From assembly GCF_001045465.1 (NCBI RefSeq), contig NZ_LFND01000002.1:558001-622000 (forward strand): a DNA stretch of 64,000 nucleotides, written 5' to 3'. Numbering within the stretch: the first letter of the stretch is position 1; each line of letters opens with the position of its first letter. Source of the stretch: Chryseobacterium angstadtii (GTDB taxonomy: Bacteria > Bacteroidota > Bacteroidia > Flavobacteriales > Weeksellaceae). A program made the translations under genes and the position numbers. The notes under the pieces were generated by a model that did not search any database, was not told the origin of the DNA, and saw only the letters and a list, made by a program, of their open reading frames with translations. Of this stretch, positions 53,219 to 61,096 are shown in pieces.

Positions 53219-54103
53219 ATGCAGAACATTGAACACAGCTACACAAATGTTATTTACAGGGTTTTGGAAAGCTGGTATATGAAGTTTGCCGAACTTACCC
53301 CCAAACTTATCGTGGGAATCTTAGTCTTCACTTTTTTCCTGATTACTAGTAAGTATCTCAGTTTGGGAGCTGTAAAATTATTTCATAAATTTTTTCCTAA
53401 AAGCAAAAAAGAAAGCTCACTGGTCACCTTAATCAGTATATTCCGGTTTCTGATTATGATGATGGGAACTTTCATTACACTTGAAATCATGGGCTTCAGC
53501 GGATTCCTTTGGAAGTTTATCGGAAGTTTAGGAGTGGCAGGGGTAATTGCCGGGGTTGCATTGAAAGATCTTGTCTCCAGTATTTTCTCAGGAATGCTGA
53601 TCGGAATTGATAAAGCATTTAAAGTGGGCGATTATATTACCATCGGGACTCACTCCGGTACGGTTCAGGAAATTGGATTTCTAACAACCAAAATCATTAC
53701 TGACGATGGCAAAAAAGCTTATATTCCGAATCAGGTGGTTTTTAATGCCCCTTTCTACAATATCACGGCTTCCCCTCAACGCAGAATTATTCTGAATTTT
53801 GAAATTCCTGCAGATGAAGATATCAGCAAAGCACAGAAAGGAATGCTGGATGTTATTAAAAGTCTTGACAATGTAGACAAACTGGATACTTCGGAAGTTA
53901 TTTTCACGGATTTAAAACAGGGAAATTTCAACCTTCAGGCTAAATTCTGGATGAAAGTAGGGGCCAATATGGTTCAGCTGAAAAGTGAGGCCTACCTGAA
54001 GATCAAAGAGCGTCTGGATGCCGATAACATACAGCTGGTAACGCCTACGAGTATCAGTATCACCAACGGAGAAAGCCATCCCGGTGAAAATCAGGATAAG
54101 TAA
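53219..54103 (+). CDS. MscS-family mechanosensitive channel
   Basis: A 294-aa inner-membrane protein. Three hydrophobic segments in the first 130 residues (LIVGILVFTFFLITSKYL; TLISIFRFLIMMMGTFITLE; FIGSLGVAGVIAGVALKDLVSSIFSGMLIGIDKAF, the pore helix with the AxGxxAGxA-like packing), then the MscS beta domain (KVGDYITIGTHSGTVQEIGFLTTKIITDDGKKAYIPNQVVFN) and a C-terminal part. Opens on membrane tension to relieve osmotic stress. Confidence 0.93.
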   Translation: MQNIEHSYTNVIYRVLESWYMKFAELTPKLIVGILVFTFFLITSKYLSLGAVKLFHKFFPKSKKESSLVTLISIFRFLIMMMGTFITLEIMGFSGFLWKFIGSLGVAGVIAGVALKDLVSSIFSGMLIGIDKAFKVGDYITIGTHSGTVQEIGFLTTKIITDDGKKAYIPNQVVFNAPFYNITASPQRRIILNFEIPADEDISKAQKGMLDVIKSLDNVDKLDTSEVIFTDLKQGNFNLQAKFWMKVGANMVQLKSEAYLKIKERLDADNIQLVTPTSISITNGESHPGENQDK

Positions 54104-54110
54104 AAATACT

Positions 54111-54137
54111 AACCGCTTTTTTTAAGCGGTTTTTTTA
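54111..54137 (+). terminator. Terminator after mscS
   Basis: AACCGCTT (54111-54118) pairs with AAGCGGTT (54124-54131), loop TTTTT, followed by six T. It overlaps the end of the converging gene by 3 bp. Confidence 0.9.
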
Positions 54138-54635
54138 TTTCTCAATTTTTTTCTGATGTTTTGATTTCAGACTGTCCTTCTGATGTATTTTGGCAACGGA
54201 ATCATTTTCGATCTTCATCTCGCCCATTACATATTGATCATTAGTAAGAAGGCTGTCTTCTTCCATAACTACAACACCTGTGGTGGTTGCGCAGGCTTCT
54301 TCTTTCGGCTTAGAGCAGCCTGTCAAAAATAAAATGATGGAAATTATGGACAGAGCTATTCTATTGTTCTGAAAATTCAAAGGAATGGATTTCAAAAACC
54401 TCCTTTTCAATTTCTCAGATTTCTCGGTCTTACTACCCAGTTGATAATTATAAAATCTGCCGCAAATATTTTCTTCCTGTCTCTCTTTGAAAATAGATTC
54501 AATTTCTTCAGGCTTCTTTTCTGTAAAATCAATGACACATTTGCTGCAGGAAGAGCAGAATCTTCCCTTTTCCTGAGGCAACATATCCGCCCAATTGACC
54601 GAACATGGGTCTGAAATGTTTATATTCTTCATCAA
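54135..54635 (-). CDS. Cys-rich N-terminus plus lipoprotein-like segment, unknown function
   Basis: A 166-aa protein. Residues 2-60 are a Cys-rich module (PCSVNWADMLPQEKGRFCSSCSKCVIDFTEKKPEEIESIF...NICGRFYN) common at the N-terminus of Bacteroidetes proteins, possibly metal-binding. Then a hydrophobic helix with a lipobox-like ending (LSIISIILFLTGCSK) at about 93-108, and a polar C-terminal tail. So the Cys module would face the cytoplasm and the tail the periplasm; the topology is inferred. Ends convergent with mscS. Confidence 0.7.
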   Translation of the reverse strand: MMKNINISDPCSVNWADMLPQEKGRFCSSCSKCVIDFTEKKPEEIESIFKERQEENICGRFYNYQLGSKTEKSEKLKRRFLKSIPLNFQNNRIALSIISIILFLTGCSKPKEEACATTTGVVVMEEDSLLTNDQYVMGEMKIENDSVAKIHQKDSLKSKHQKKIEK

Positions 54636-54704
54636 TTAGTATTTATTCAATTAATAAATCAACAATAAATAAAAGGTTTTAACCAATCCTAATTAATCAA
54701 AAAG

Positions 54705-54736
54705 AAAAAACCGTTCCAAAAATGAAACGGTTTTTA
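54705..54736 (-). terminator. Terminator of sucC
   Basis: AAACCGTT (54708-54715) and AACGGTTT (54726-54733) form the stem around a CAAAAATGA loop; T-rich tracts on the minus side. 22 bp after the sucC stop. Confidence 0.8.
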
Positions 54737-54757
54737 TATTTATTTGAATTTTTAGTA

Positions 54758-55948
54758 TTATGCTAAAACTTCTTTTACTTTGTTTGCAGCTTCTTCCAAA
54801 GTAATTGCAGAGTGTACCGGAAGACCAGACTCGTCAATTAATTGTTTAGCTTCTACAGCATTAGTTCCCTGTAGTCTTACGATCAAAGGAACCGGAAGGC
54901 TTCCCATCGCTCTGTAAGCATCTACAACACCCTGAGCAACTCTGTCACATCTTACAATACCTCCGAAGATGTTGATAAGGATTGCTTTTACATTAGGATC
55001 TCTAAGGATGATTCCGAAAGCAGTCTGTACTCTCTGAGCATCTGCAGTACCTCCTACGTCAAGGAAGTTAGCCGGGTTACCACCAGATAATTTGATGATA
55101 TCCATAGTTGCCATTGCAAGACCAGCACCGTTTACCATACAAGCAACGTTACCATCAAGCTTTACGAAGTTAAGACCAGCTTCACCAGCTTCTACATCCA
55201 TTGGATCTTCTTCTCTTGTATCTCTAAGTTCAGCTAAGTCTTTGTGACGGAACAGTGAGTTGTCATCCAAAGTTACTTTAGCATCTACAGCGATAATTTT
55301 GTTATCAGAAGTTTTCAAAACCGGGTTGATTTCGAAAAGAGAAGCATCAATACCTGTATAAGCATTATAAAGAGATGCAATGAATTTTGTGAATTCTTTG
55401 AAAGCATTTCCTTCAAGACCTAAATTGAAAGCAATTTTTCTAGCCTGGAATCCTTGAAGACCTAAAGCAGGATCAATGATTTCTTTGTGGATCAAGTGAG
55501 GAGTTACTTCAGCTACGTGCTCAATATCCATTCCTCCTTCAGTAGAATATACGATTGTATTTTTACCTTCAGCTCTGTCTAAAAGAATAGAAACATAAAA
55601 TTCTTTAGTTTCAGATTCTCCAGGATAATAAACATCTTCTGCAACCAAAACAGAGTGTACTTTTTTACCTTCAGCAGAAGTTTGTGGAGTTACCAACTGC
55701 ATTCCGATGATGTTCTGAGCGTTTTCTTTAAGCTTATCCATGTTTGGAGAGAACTTTACACCGCCACCTTTACCACGACCACCTGCGTGAATCTGTGCTT
55801 TTACAACCCAAGCTTGTGCTCCGGTTTCAGCAGTCAATTTCTCAGCAGCTGCTACAGCCTCATCTACGTTATTCGCTACGAAACCACGTTGGATAGCTAC
55901 TCCATACTTTGATAAAATCTCTTTTGATTGATACTCGTGAAGATTCAT
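54758..55948 (-). CDS. sucC: Succinate-CoA ligase, beta subunit (ADP-forming)
   Basis: TCA-cycle enzyme with substrate-level phosphorylation, working with a sucD-encoded alpha subunit. Start MNLHEYQSKEILSKYGVAIQRG; AQIHAGGRGKGGGVKF (ATP-grasp), then AACMVNGAGLAMATMDIIKLSGGNPANFLDVGG, NIFGGIVRCDRVAQGVV and VRLQGTNAVEAKQLIDESGL. 396 aa. sucD is not in the window. Confidence 0.97.
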   Translation of the reverse strand: MNLHEYQSKEILSKYGVAIQRGFVANNVDEAVAAAEKLTAETGAQAWVVKAQIHAGGRGKGGGVKFSPNMDKLKENAQNIIGMQLVTPQTSAEGKKVHSVLVAEDVYYPGESETKEFYVSILLDRAEGKNTIVYSTEGGMDIEHVAEVTPHLIHKEIIDPALGLQGFQARKIAFNLGLEGNAFKEFTKFIASLYNAYTGIDASLFEINPVLKTSDNKIIAVDAKVTLDDNSLFRHKDLAELRDTREEDPMDVEAGEAGLNFVKLDGNVACMVNGAGLAMATMDIIKLSGGNPANFLDVGGTADAQRVQTAFGIILRDPNVKAILINIFGGIVRCDRVAQGVVDAYRAMGSLPVPLIVRLQGTNAVEAKQLIDESGLPVHSAITLEEAANKVKEVLA

Positions 55949-55986
55949 ATTATTTTTATTATTTTATTTTAAAATTTAAAGGTTGA

Positions 55987-55994
55987 CAAATTTA
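55987..55994 (-). promoter_or_regulatory. -7 box of sucC
   Basis: On the minus strand TAAATTTG matches TAnnTTTG, about 40 bp before the ATG. No -33 box at standard spacing is clear. Confidence 0.45.
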
Positions 55995-56282
55995 CTAAAA
56001 AGAGTTTAGATTTAAAGAATTACAAAAGAGAAGTTGAAAGCAAATTTTAAATTGTTGACAAAAATCAACTTACATCAGTTGCTCTGTGAAAATATCACCC
56101 TGTTTCAAACCTTTCGAAACATTCCATTTCATTCATTCTTCAGTCCCGGAGCAGATGAATAACCTCTGAAGAACAGATTTAAAATAAAACCGTAAGTTCT
56201 CCCAATTACACCCTTCTCCTTCTATGCCGCGAATGTAAGAATATCTGATGAATGCAGATACAAAACCTGTCGGAGATGCCCT

Positions 56283-56315
56283 ATTCTAATCACATTTTAA
56301 TCTCATTCTAATCTG
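56283..56315 (+). promoter_or_regulatory. Three 11-bp direct repeats
   Basis: ATTCTAATCAC, ATTTTAATCTC and ATTCTAATCTG lie head to tail with no gaps, one per helical turn, 30 bp before the -7 box. This arrangement is characteristic of binding sites of OmpR/PhoB-type response regulators at activated promoters; the actual regulator is unknown. Confidence 0.6.
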
Positions 56316-56344
56316 TCTGAGAATCATTAACAGATCCCATCCAT

Positions 56345-56352
56345 TATCTTTG
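56345..56352 (+). promoter_or_regulatory. -7 box of the secretion operon
   Basis: TATCTTTG, a full TAnnTTTG match. No TTTG at the -33 position, which fits a promoter needing an activator at the repeats just upstream. Confidence 0.55.
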
Positions 56353-56377
56353 AGGCCCCGAAATAAAACATGGAAAC

Positions 56378-56405
56378 TCATGATTTTTTTAATTCAAAAT
56401 CATGA
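56378..56405 (+). promoter_or_regulatory. Palindrome over the first start codon
   Basis: TCATGATTTT (56378-56387) and AAAATCATGA (56396-56405), perfect 10-bp arms, loop TTTAATTC. The second arm contains the ATG at 56402, so the mRNA start codon would be buried in a stem. It may instead be a protein operator. Confidence 0.55.
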
Positions 56406-58132
56406 CCGAAAGAAATTTTCGTACCCGGATTTCGGATTGTTTAAAATATTCAACCTTACTAAGAAAGATGGAAAGTACAGCTAATGAACAGGGTAAAAGG
56501 CTCATCCGCTACATTACGAAAGAGAAAAAGGATGTCACCAATATTTATTTTTATGCTATTCTGAACGGTCTCGTGCTGCTGAGCATCCCTTTGGGCATAC
56601 AGTCTATTGTAAGCTTCGTGATGGGAGCTACGATGGCTACCTCTATTTATATTCTTATATTTTTTGTGGTCATCGGAACATGGCTGGCTGGATATTTCAG
56701 ATTAAAGGTAATCCAGATCATCGAAAAAATACAGCAGAAAATTTTTGTAGAATTCTCTATGGAAATTGCAGACAAAATTCCAAAGGTAGATCTTTCTTAT
56801 ACCCGGAAATACTATCTTCCGGAGCTTGTCAACCGTTTTTTTGATATTCCGAATCTTCAGAAAGGAGTTTCAAAAATCCTTCTGGAAATTCCTACCGCAC
56901 TGATTCAGATATTCTTCGGAATTCTTTTGCTATCCTTTTATCATCCGTGGTTTCTGGCATTCGGAGGGTTGGTTGTGATTTCCGTTGTGATTATATTCAG
57001 ATACACCATGGAAAGCGGGATTAAATCCAGTATTGAAGAGAGCAACAAAAAATATGATACCGCAGCCTGGATAGAAGATATTGCCGGATCTGTGAAAACA
57101 TTTAAGATGCACTCTGAAAAGGAAGTTCATCTGCACGGAACGGATGAAAGAGTGGTAGAATATCTCGATCACAGAACATCTCATTTTAAGGTTCTTGTTT
57201 TCCAGTATAAAACGATTATTGCCTTTAAAGTCATTATTACGTTGGCTATGCTGGCAATCGGGACTTACCTTCTGATTAATCAAAAGCTTAATATCGGGGC
57301 TTTTATTGCTACGGAGATTGTTGTTTTAAGCATTATGTCCGCAGTAGAAAAACTGATTGTGAGTCTTGAAAGCTATTATGACCTCATCGCTTCTTTCGCC
57401 AAGCTTTCAAAAATTACTGAGCTTAAAGAGGAGAAAAATGGTGAAATCGTCCTGTCTCAGAAAGAAAAAGGGCGGGAAATTGAATTCAAAAACGTCAGCT
57501 TTTCATTTAATGACAGCATTCCGATTCTTTCCGACCTGAATTTTAAAATCCCGGAAAACAGCATTACCATTCTAACCGGAAAGCTGGGAACCGGAAAATC
57601 TCTTCTTCTCAATATGATTGCCGGTTTCTTTGAACCCAGCTCCGGGACTATACTTTTCGACAGAATTCCGTTACAAAATATAGATAAGAAACAGCTGAGG
57701 AATACCATGAGTCTTTATCTTGAAAATATGAAGATCATTCAGGGAACGGTAAAGGAAAATATATTACTTGGCAACAGCCAGAGCAGTACCGAAGATATTC
57801 TGGAGCTTTCGGAAAATCTTGGAATAGAAAATATTTCAAGCCTGTTCAGCAACGGATTTTTTACGGAAGTAAGCGAAACGGATTCGGAAATTACCTTCAG
57901 TTCAAAGAAAAAAATTCTTCTGCTGCGTGCCCTTTTAGGAGAGAAAAAGCTCATCATTCTGGAAAATCCTTTTGCAGGCATCCGCGAAGAGTATCAGGAT
58001 AAAATGATTGAATACCTGCAAAAAATCAAAGAAAAAACAACCGTAATTATTGTTTCACAGAATGAAGACCTGCTTCAGCATGCAGATCAGCACCTTCATA
58101 TGGAAGACGGAACTTTAAAGGTTATATCATAA
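56402..58132 (+). CDS. ABC exporter subunit with degenerate nucleotide-binding domain
   Basis: A 576-aa half-transporter: transmembrane domain with six hydrophobic segments within residues 45-310, then a nucleotide-binding domain from about 355. Walker A is intact (GKLGTGKS, 393-400). The other motifs are altered: no Gln at the Q-loop (MSLYLEN); at the LSGGQ place FSSKK; Walker B LIILEN (517-522), with Glu for Asp and Asn for the catalytic Glu; the H-loop His is Gln (VSQN, 553). No C39 peptidase domain. First gene of an operon with an HlyD-like adaptor and a TolC-like channel, so a type I secretion-like role is inferred, but ATP hydrolysis by a homodimer is doubtful. An in-frame ATG at 56468 is an alternative start. 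Confidence 0.8.
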   Translation: MTERNFRTRISDCLKYSTLLRKMESTANEQGKRLIRYITKEKKDVTNIYFYAILNGLVLLSIPLGIQSIVSFVMGATMATSIYILIFFVVIGTWLAGYFRLKVIQIIEKIQQKIFVEFSMEIADKIPKVDLSYTRKYYLPELVNRFFDIPNLQKGVSKILLEIPTALIQIFFGILLLSFYHPWFLAFGGLVVISVVIIFRYTMESGIKSSIEESNKKYDTAAWIEDIAGSVKTFKMHSEKEVHLHGTDERVVEYLDHRTSHFKVLVFQYKTIIAFKVIITLAMLAIGTYLLINQKLNIGAFIATEIVVLSIMSAVEKLIVSLESYYDLIASFAKLSKITELKEEKNGEIVLSQKEKGREIEFKNVSFSFNDSIPILSDLNFKIPENSITILTGKLGTGKSLLLNMIAGFFEPSSGTILFDRIPLQNIDKKQLRNTMSLYLENMKIIQGTVKENILLGNSQSSTEDILELSENLGIENISSLFSNGFFTEVSETDSEITFSSKKKILLLRALLGEKKLIILENPFAGIREEYQDKMIEYLQKIKEKTTVIIVSQNEDLLQHADQHLHMEDGTLKVIS

Positions 58133-58145
58133 AAATTGAAACAAA

Positions 58146-59459
58146 ATGGAACTACAGTCCTATCATAAAATATATCATATTCATAAAAAATCCAGGGTCA
58201 AAAGATGGTTTCTGTTTATCTTTATTGGCGGTATTATCACGCTATTTCTTCCCTGGACACAGAACATTAAAGTAAAGGGAAATGTAACTTCTCTTTATCA
58301 GGAACAGCGTCCGCAGCAGCTTAACTCTCCTATCCCCGGAAAAATCATCAAATGGAATGTAAAAAACGGTGATTATGTAAAAAAAGGCGATACGCTGCTT
58401 CAGCTTTCGGAAATAAAAGACGATTATCTGGATCCACTTCTTGTCCAGAGAACCCAGCAGCAGGTACAGGCAAAAAAAGGCGTCAGAGAATATTATGAAG
58501 CCAAAGCAGGAACAGCCAAAAACCAGCTTCAGGCGTTAAACACGGCAAGAGATCTTAAACTCAATCAACTGAAAATAAAGATCAGCCAGTTAAATAATAA
58601 ACTAACAGCTGAAGAAGCTGAACTGACCGCTGCTCTTAATGAACTCAGGCTTTCTGAAGATCAGTTTTCCCGACAGAAAAAAATGTATGATGAAGGCCTG
58701 GTCTCTCTTACCCAGTTTCAGCAGAGAAGTATCTCATATCAAAATGCGACGGCCAAGAAAACATCCGCAGAAAATAAAGTAGCGCAAACCCGTCAGGAAA
58801 TTTTAAATACAGGCATTGAACAGAATTCCGTGATTCAGGATTATACGGAAAAGCTGAGCAAAACAGAAGGCGAACGTTTCCAGAGTATGGGCCAGATTGA
58901 AGGCAGTGAAGGGGATATTGCGAAACTGGAAAATCAGGTGGCCAATTACAAGGCAAGACAGGGCTTGTATTTCATTATTGCATCACAGGACGGGCAGGTC
59001 GTTCAGCTGAATAAGTCCGGAATCGGAGAAGTGCTGAAAGATGGGGAAAATATCGGAACCATTGTTCCTACTAATGTTAATTATGCCGTAGAGATTTATA
59101 TCAGGCCGGTAGATCTTCCGCTTGTGAAGGAAGGACAGCGCGTGATGTGTATTTTCGATGGATTTCCGGCCATTGTTTTCTCCGGTTGGCCCAATTCAAG
59201 CTACGGGACTTTTGCGGGTAAAATAGTAGCCGTGGAAAGCAATATCAGTGGAAACGGGCTTTTCAAAGCACTTATCATTGAAGATCAAAAAGAGAAAAAA
59301 TGGCCACCCAAAATTAAAATGGGAGCCGGAGTGCAGGGAATTGCCATTCTGAATGATGTGCCGATTTGGTATGAACTATGGAGAAACATCAATGGATTCC
59401 CTCCTGATTATTATGAAGTTAAAAATAATGAAGCCGGTTCGTATGAAAAATCTAAATAA
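58146..59459 (+). CDS. HlyD-family membrane fusion protein
   Basis: A 437-aa periplasmic adaptor anchored by one N-terminal helix (WFLFIFIGGIITLFLPWTQ). Biotinyl-lipoyl-like halves: LNSPIPGKIIKWNVKNGDYVKKGDTLLQLSEIKDDY near the front and ASQDGQVVQLNKSGIGEVLKDGENIGTIVP after a long coiled coil (about 85-270). C-terminal beta domain IRPVDLPLVKEGQRVMCIFDGFPAIVFSGWP. It links the ABC subunit to the outer-membrane channel. Starts 14 bp after the ABC gene; its end overlaps the next gene by 17 bp. Confidence 0.88.
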   Translation: MELQSYHKIYHIHKKSRVKRWFLFIFIGGIITLFLPWTQNIKVKGNVTSLYQEQRPQQLNSPIPGKIIKWNVKNGDYVKKGDTLLQLSEIKDDYLDPLLVQRTQQQVQAKKGVREYYEAKAGTAKNQLQALNTARDLKLNQLKIKISQLNNKLTAEEAELTAALNELRLSEDQFSRQKKMYDEGLVSLTQFQQRSISYQNATAKKTSAENKVAQTRQEILNTGIEQNSVIQDYTEKLSKTEGERFQSMGQIEGSEGDIAKLENQVANYKARQGLYFIIASQDGQVVQLNKSGIGEVLKDGENIGTIVPTNVNYAVEIYIRPVDLPLVKEGQRVMCIFDGFPAIVFSGWPNSSYGTFAGKIVAVESNISGNGLFKALIIEDQKEKKWPPKIKMGAGVQGIAILNDVPIWYELWRNINGFPPDYYEVKNNEAGSYEKSK

Positions 59460-60846
59460 AATTCTTTTCATTATTGTCTTTTGTTTTTTTCAATATGGTC
59501 AAGCTCAGGATTCACTTAAAATTTCAGCCCAAGAATTTATTTCTGCGGTAAAGAATTATCATCCGCTGGCTTTAAAATATCAACTTCAGAATAAAATAGC
59601 CGGGTCCGAAATTACAAAAGCAAGAGGGAATTTCGATCCGGTTCTGGCGGCAAAACTCGGAGAAAAGAATATTGACGGGACACAGTATTATCAACAAAAA
59701 AATATAGAGCTGGGCATTCCCACCTGGTATGGAATTGATCTTACAGCAAGCTACAATGATCTGAATGGCCAAAAACTGAATTCCAGTGATACCAAAGGCG
59801 GACTTTATCAGATGGGAATCACCATTCCTCTGGCTAAAAATCTGTTGTACGACAAGCGGAGAGCCTTACTCGACCAAGCTAAATTTGCCCTGAAAATGAC
59901 GGAAGCAGAACAGGCCGTTTTGACCAATGATCTGCTTTTGGACGCAGAAAATACCTACTGGGAATGGGTGCAGAGTTTTGAAATCTACAGACTCCAAAGC
60001 AAAGCCGTAGAAATCAACAAAGCCCGTTTAAATTTAACTCAAAAGACTTTTGAATATGGTGAAAGGGCAGCAATAGATACCGTAGAAGCACTTTCGCAGC
60101 TTCAGAGCTTTGAACTCCAGCAGCAGGAAGCTTATCTTAATTTTGTAAAAAACACGCAACAGCTTCAGGTGTTTCTATGGAAGGACCATCAGGAGCTTTA
60201 TGAAATATCGCAACTGATTTATCCTTCTGATGGTCTTTCGAATCATGCTGCCTATTCGGATTTTGAATTTCTGCTTCAGGAGCTTCAGCATAAAACAACA
60301 GACAACCATTTATCCGTACTTTATTACTTGGAAAAAAATAATGTACTCGAAAGCGAACGAAAACTGAAATGGCAAAGCTTCCTTCCAAAACTCGACTTCA
60401 CTTATAATTTCTTCAACAAAGAAAATTACCGTGCTGATTATCTTCCTCTTTTTGACAATAATTTTCAGTATGGATTAAAACTTGAAATCCCGGTTTTTCA
60501 AAGAGAAGCCAGAGCCAGTTATCAGATGGCAAAGTTTAAGATCCTCCAGAATCAACTGGATACTAAACTTAAAAAAAGAGAACTGGATACCAAGATGGAA
60601 ACGTATAAAAATGAGCTGGTAAATTATCATCTCCAGATTAATCTCTCACAAAACAATCTTGCTAATTATCAAAAACTTCTCATGGCGGAAGAAACAAAAT
60701 ACAGCAATGGTGAAAGTTCACTTTTCCTGATCAATTCCAGGGAAAATAAGGTGATAGATGCTCAGGAAAAATTTATTTCAATCAGAACAAAGTTTTTGAA
60801 AAGTTTTAACAAACTCAAGTGGATGAAGGAGAACTTCTCTTTATAA
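59443..60846 (+). CDS. TolC-like outer-membrane channel protein
   Basis: A 467-aa outer-membrane efflux protein (OEP fold). Signal peptide MKNLNKILFIIVFCFFQYGQAQ, then repeated long helices with the usual dispersed pattern (NYHPLALKYQLQNKIAGSEITKARGNFDPVLAAKLGEKN; RALLDQAKFALKMTEAEQAVLTNDLLLDAENTYWEWVQ; ESSLFLINSRENKVIDAQEKFISIRTKFLKSFNKLKW). It completes a T1SS-like export system with the two preceding genes. Start placed at 59443 because this ATG gives the signal peptide; an in-frame ATG at 59353 would not. Confidence 0.85.
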   Translation: MKNLNKILFIIVFCFFQYGQAQDSLKISAQEFISAVKNYHPLALKYQLQNKIAGSEITKARGNFDPVLAAKLGEKNIDGTQYYQQKNIELGIPTWYGIDLTASYNDLNGQKLNSSDTKGGLYQMGITIPLAKNLLYDKRRALLDQAKFALKMTEAEQAVLTNDLLLDAENTYWEWVQSFEIYRLQSKAVEINKARLNLTQKTFEYGERAAIDTVEALSQLQSFELQQQEAYLNFVKNTQQLQVFLWKDHQELYEISQLIYPSDGLSNHAAYSDFEFLLQELQHKTTDNHLSVLYYLEKNNVLESERKLKWQSFLPKLDFTYNFFNKENYRADYLPLFDNNFQYGLKLEIPVFQREARASYQMAKFKILQNQLDTKLKKRELDTKMETYKNELVNYHLQINLSQNNLANYQKLLMAEETKYSNGESSLFLINSRENKVIDAQEKFISIRTKFLKSFNKLKWMKENFSL

Positions 60847-60867
60847 AAAATGGTAAAACATCTTATC

Positions 60868-61050
60868 CATCCGCTTCATCGAATCAATGAAATTGATTCC
60901 CTCTTTGCCACCTAAGCTATGCAAGATTAAATTAAAGCTTTGCGTTAAGAAACAAATCATCTGGTATTTTTTAACGCAAAGAAAACTTTATACTGCAGAA
61001 TAAAGTAAGCTAAGACGGAATCAATTTCATTGATTCGACGAAGGATGAGG
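60868..61050. repeat. Palindromic intergenic element, about 180 bp
   Basis: Perfect 21-bp terminal inverted repeats (60880-60900 and 61017-61037), extended imperfectly outward, enclose a second perfect 11-bp inverted pair (CTTTGCGTTAA 60938-60948; TTAACGCAAAG 60971-60981). No open frame inside. It lies between two convergent operons and resembles a non-autonomous mobile element or a large processing structure. Confidence 0.7.
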
Positions 61051-61096
61051 GTTAAATTATCCTGATGATTTTAATTACAGAAAGGTTGCATTGCTT

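Larger units (their letters stand above)
55949..56401. other. Regulatory gap between sucC and the secretion operon
   Basis: No gene. It holds the sucC promoter, then three 11-bp direct repeats (56283-56315), a -7 box (56345-56352) and a palindrome reaching into the next start codon (56378-56405). Confidence 0.55.
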
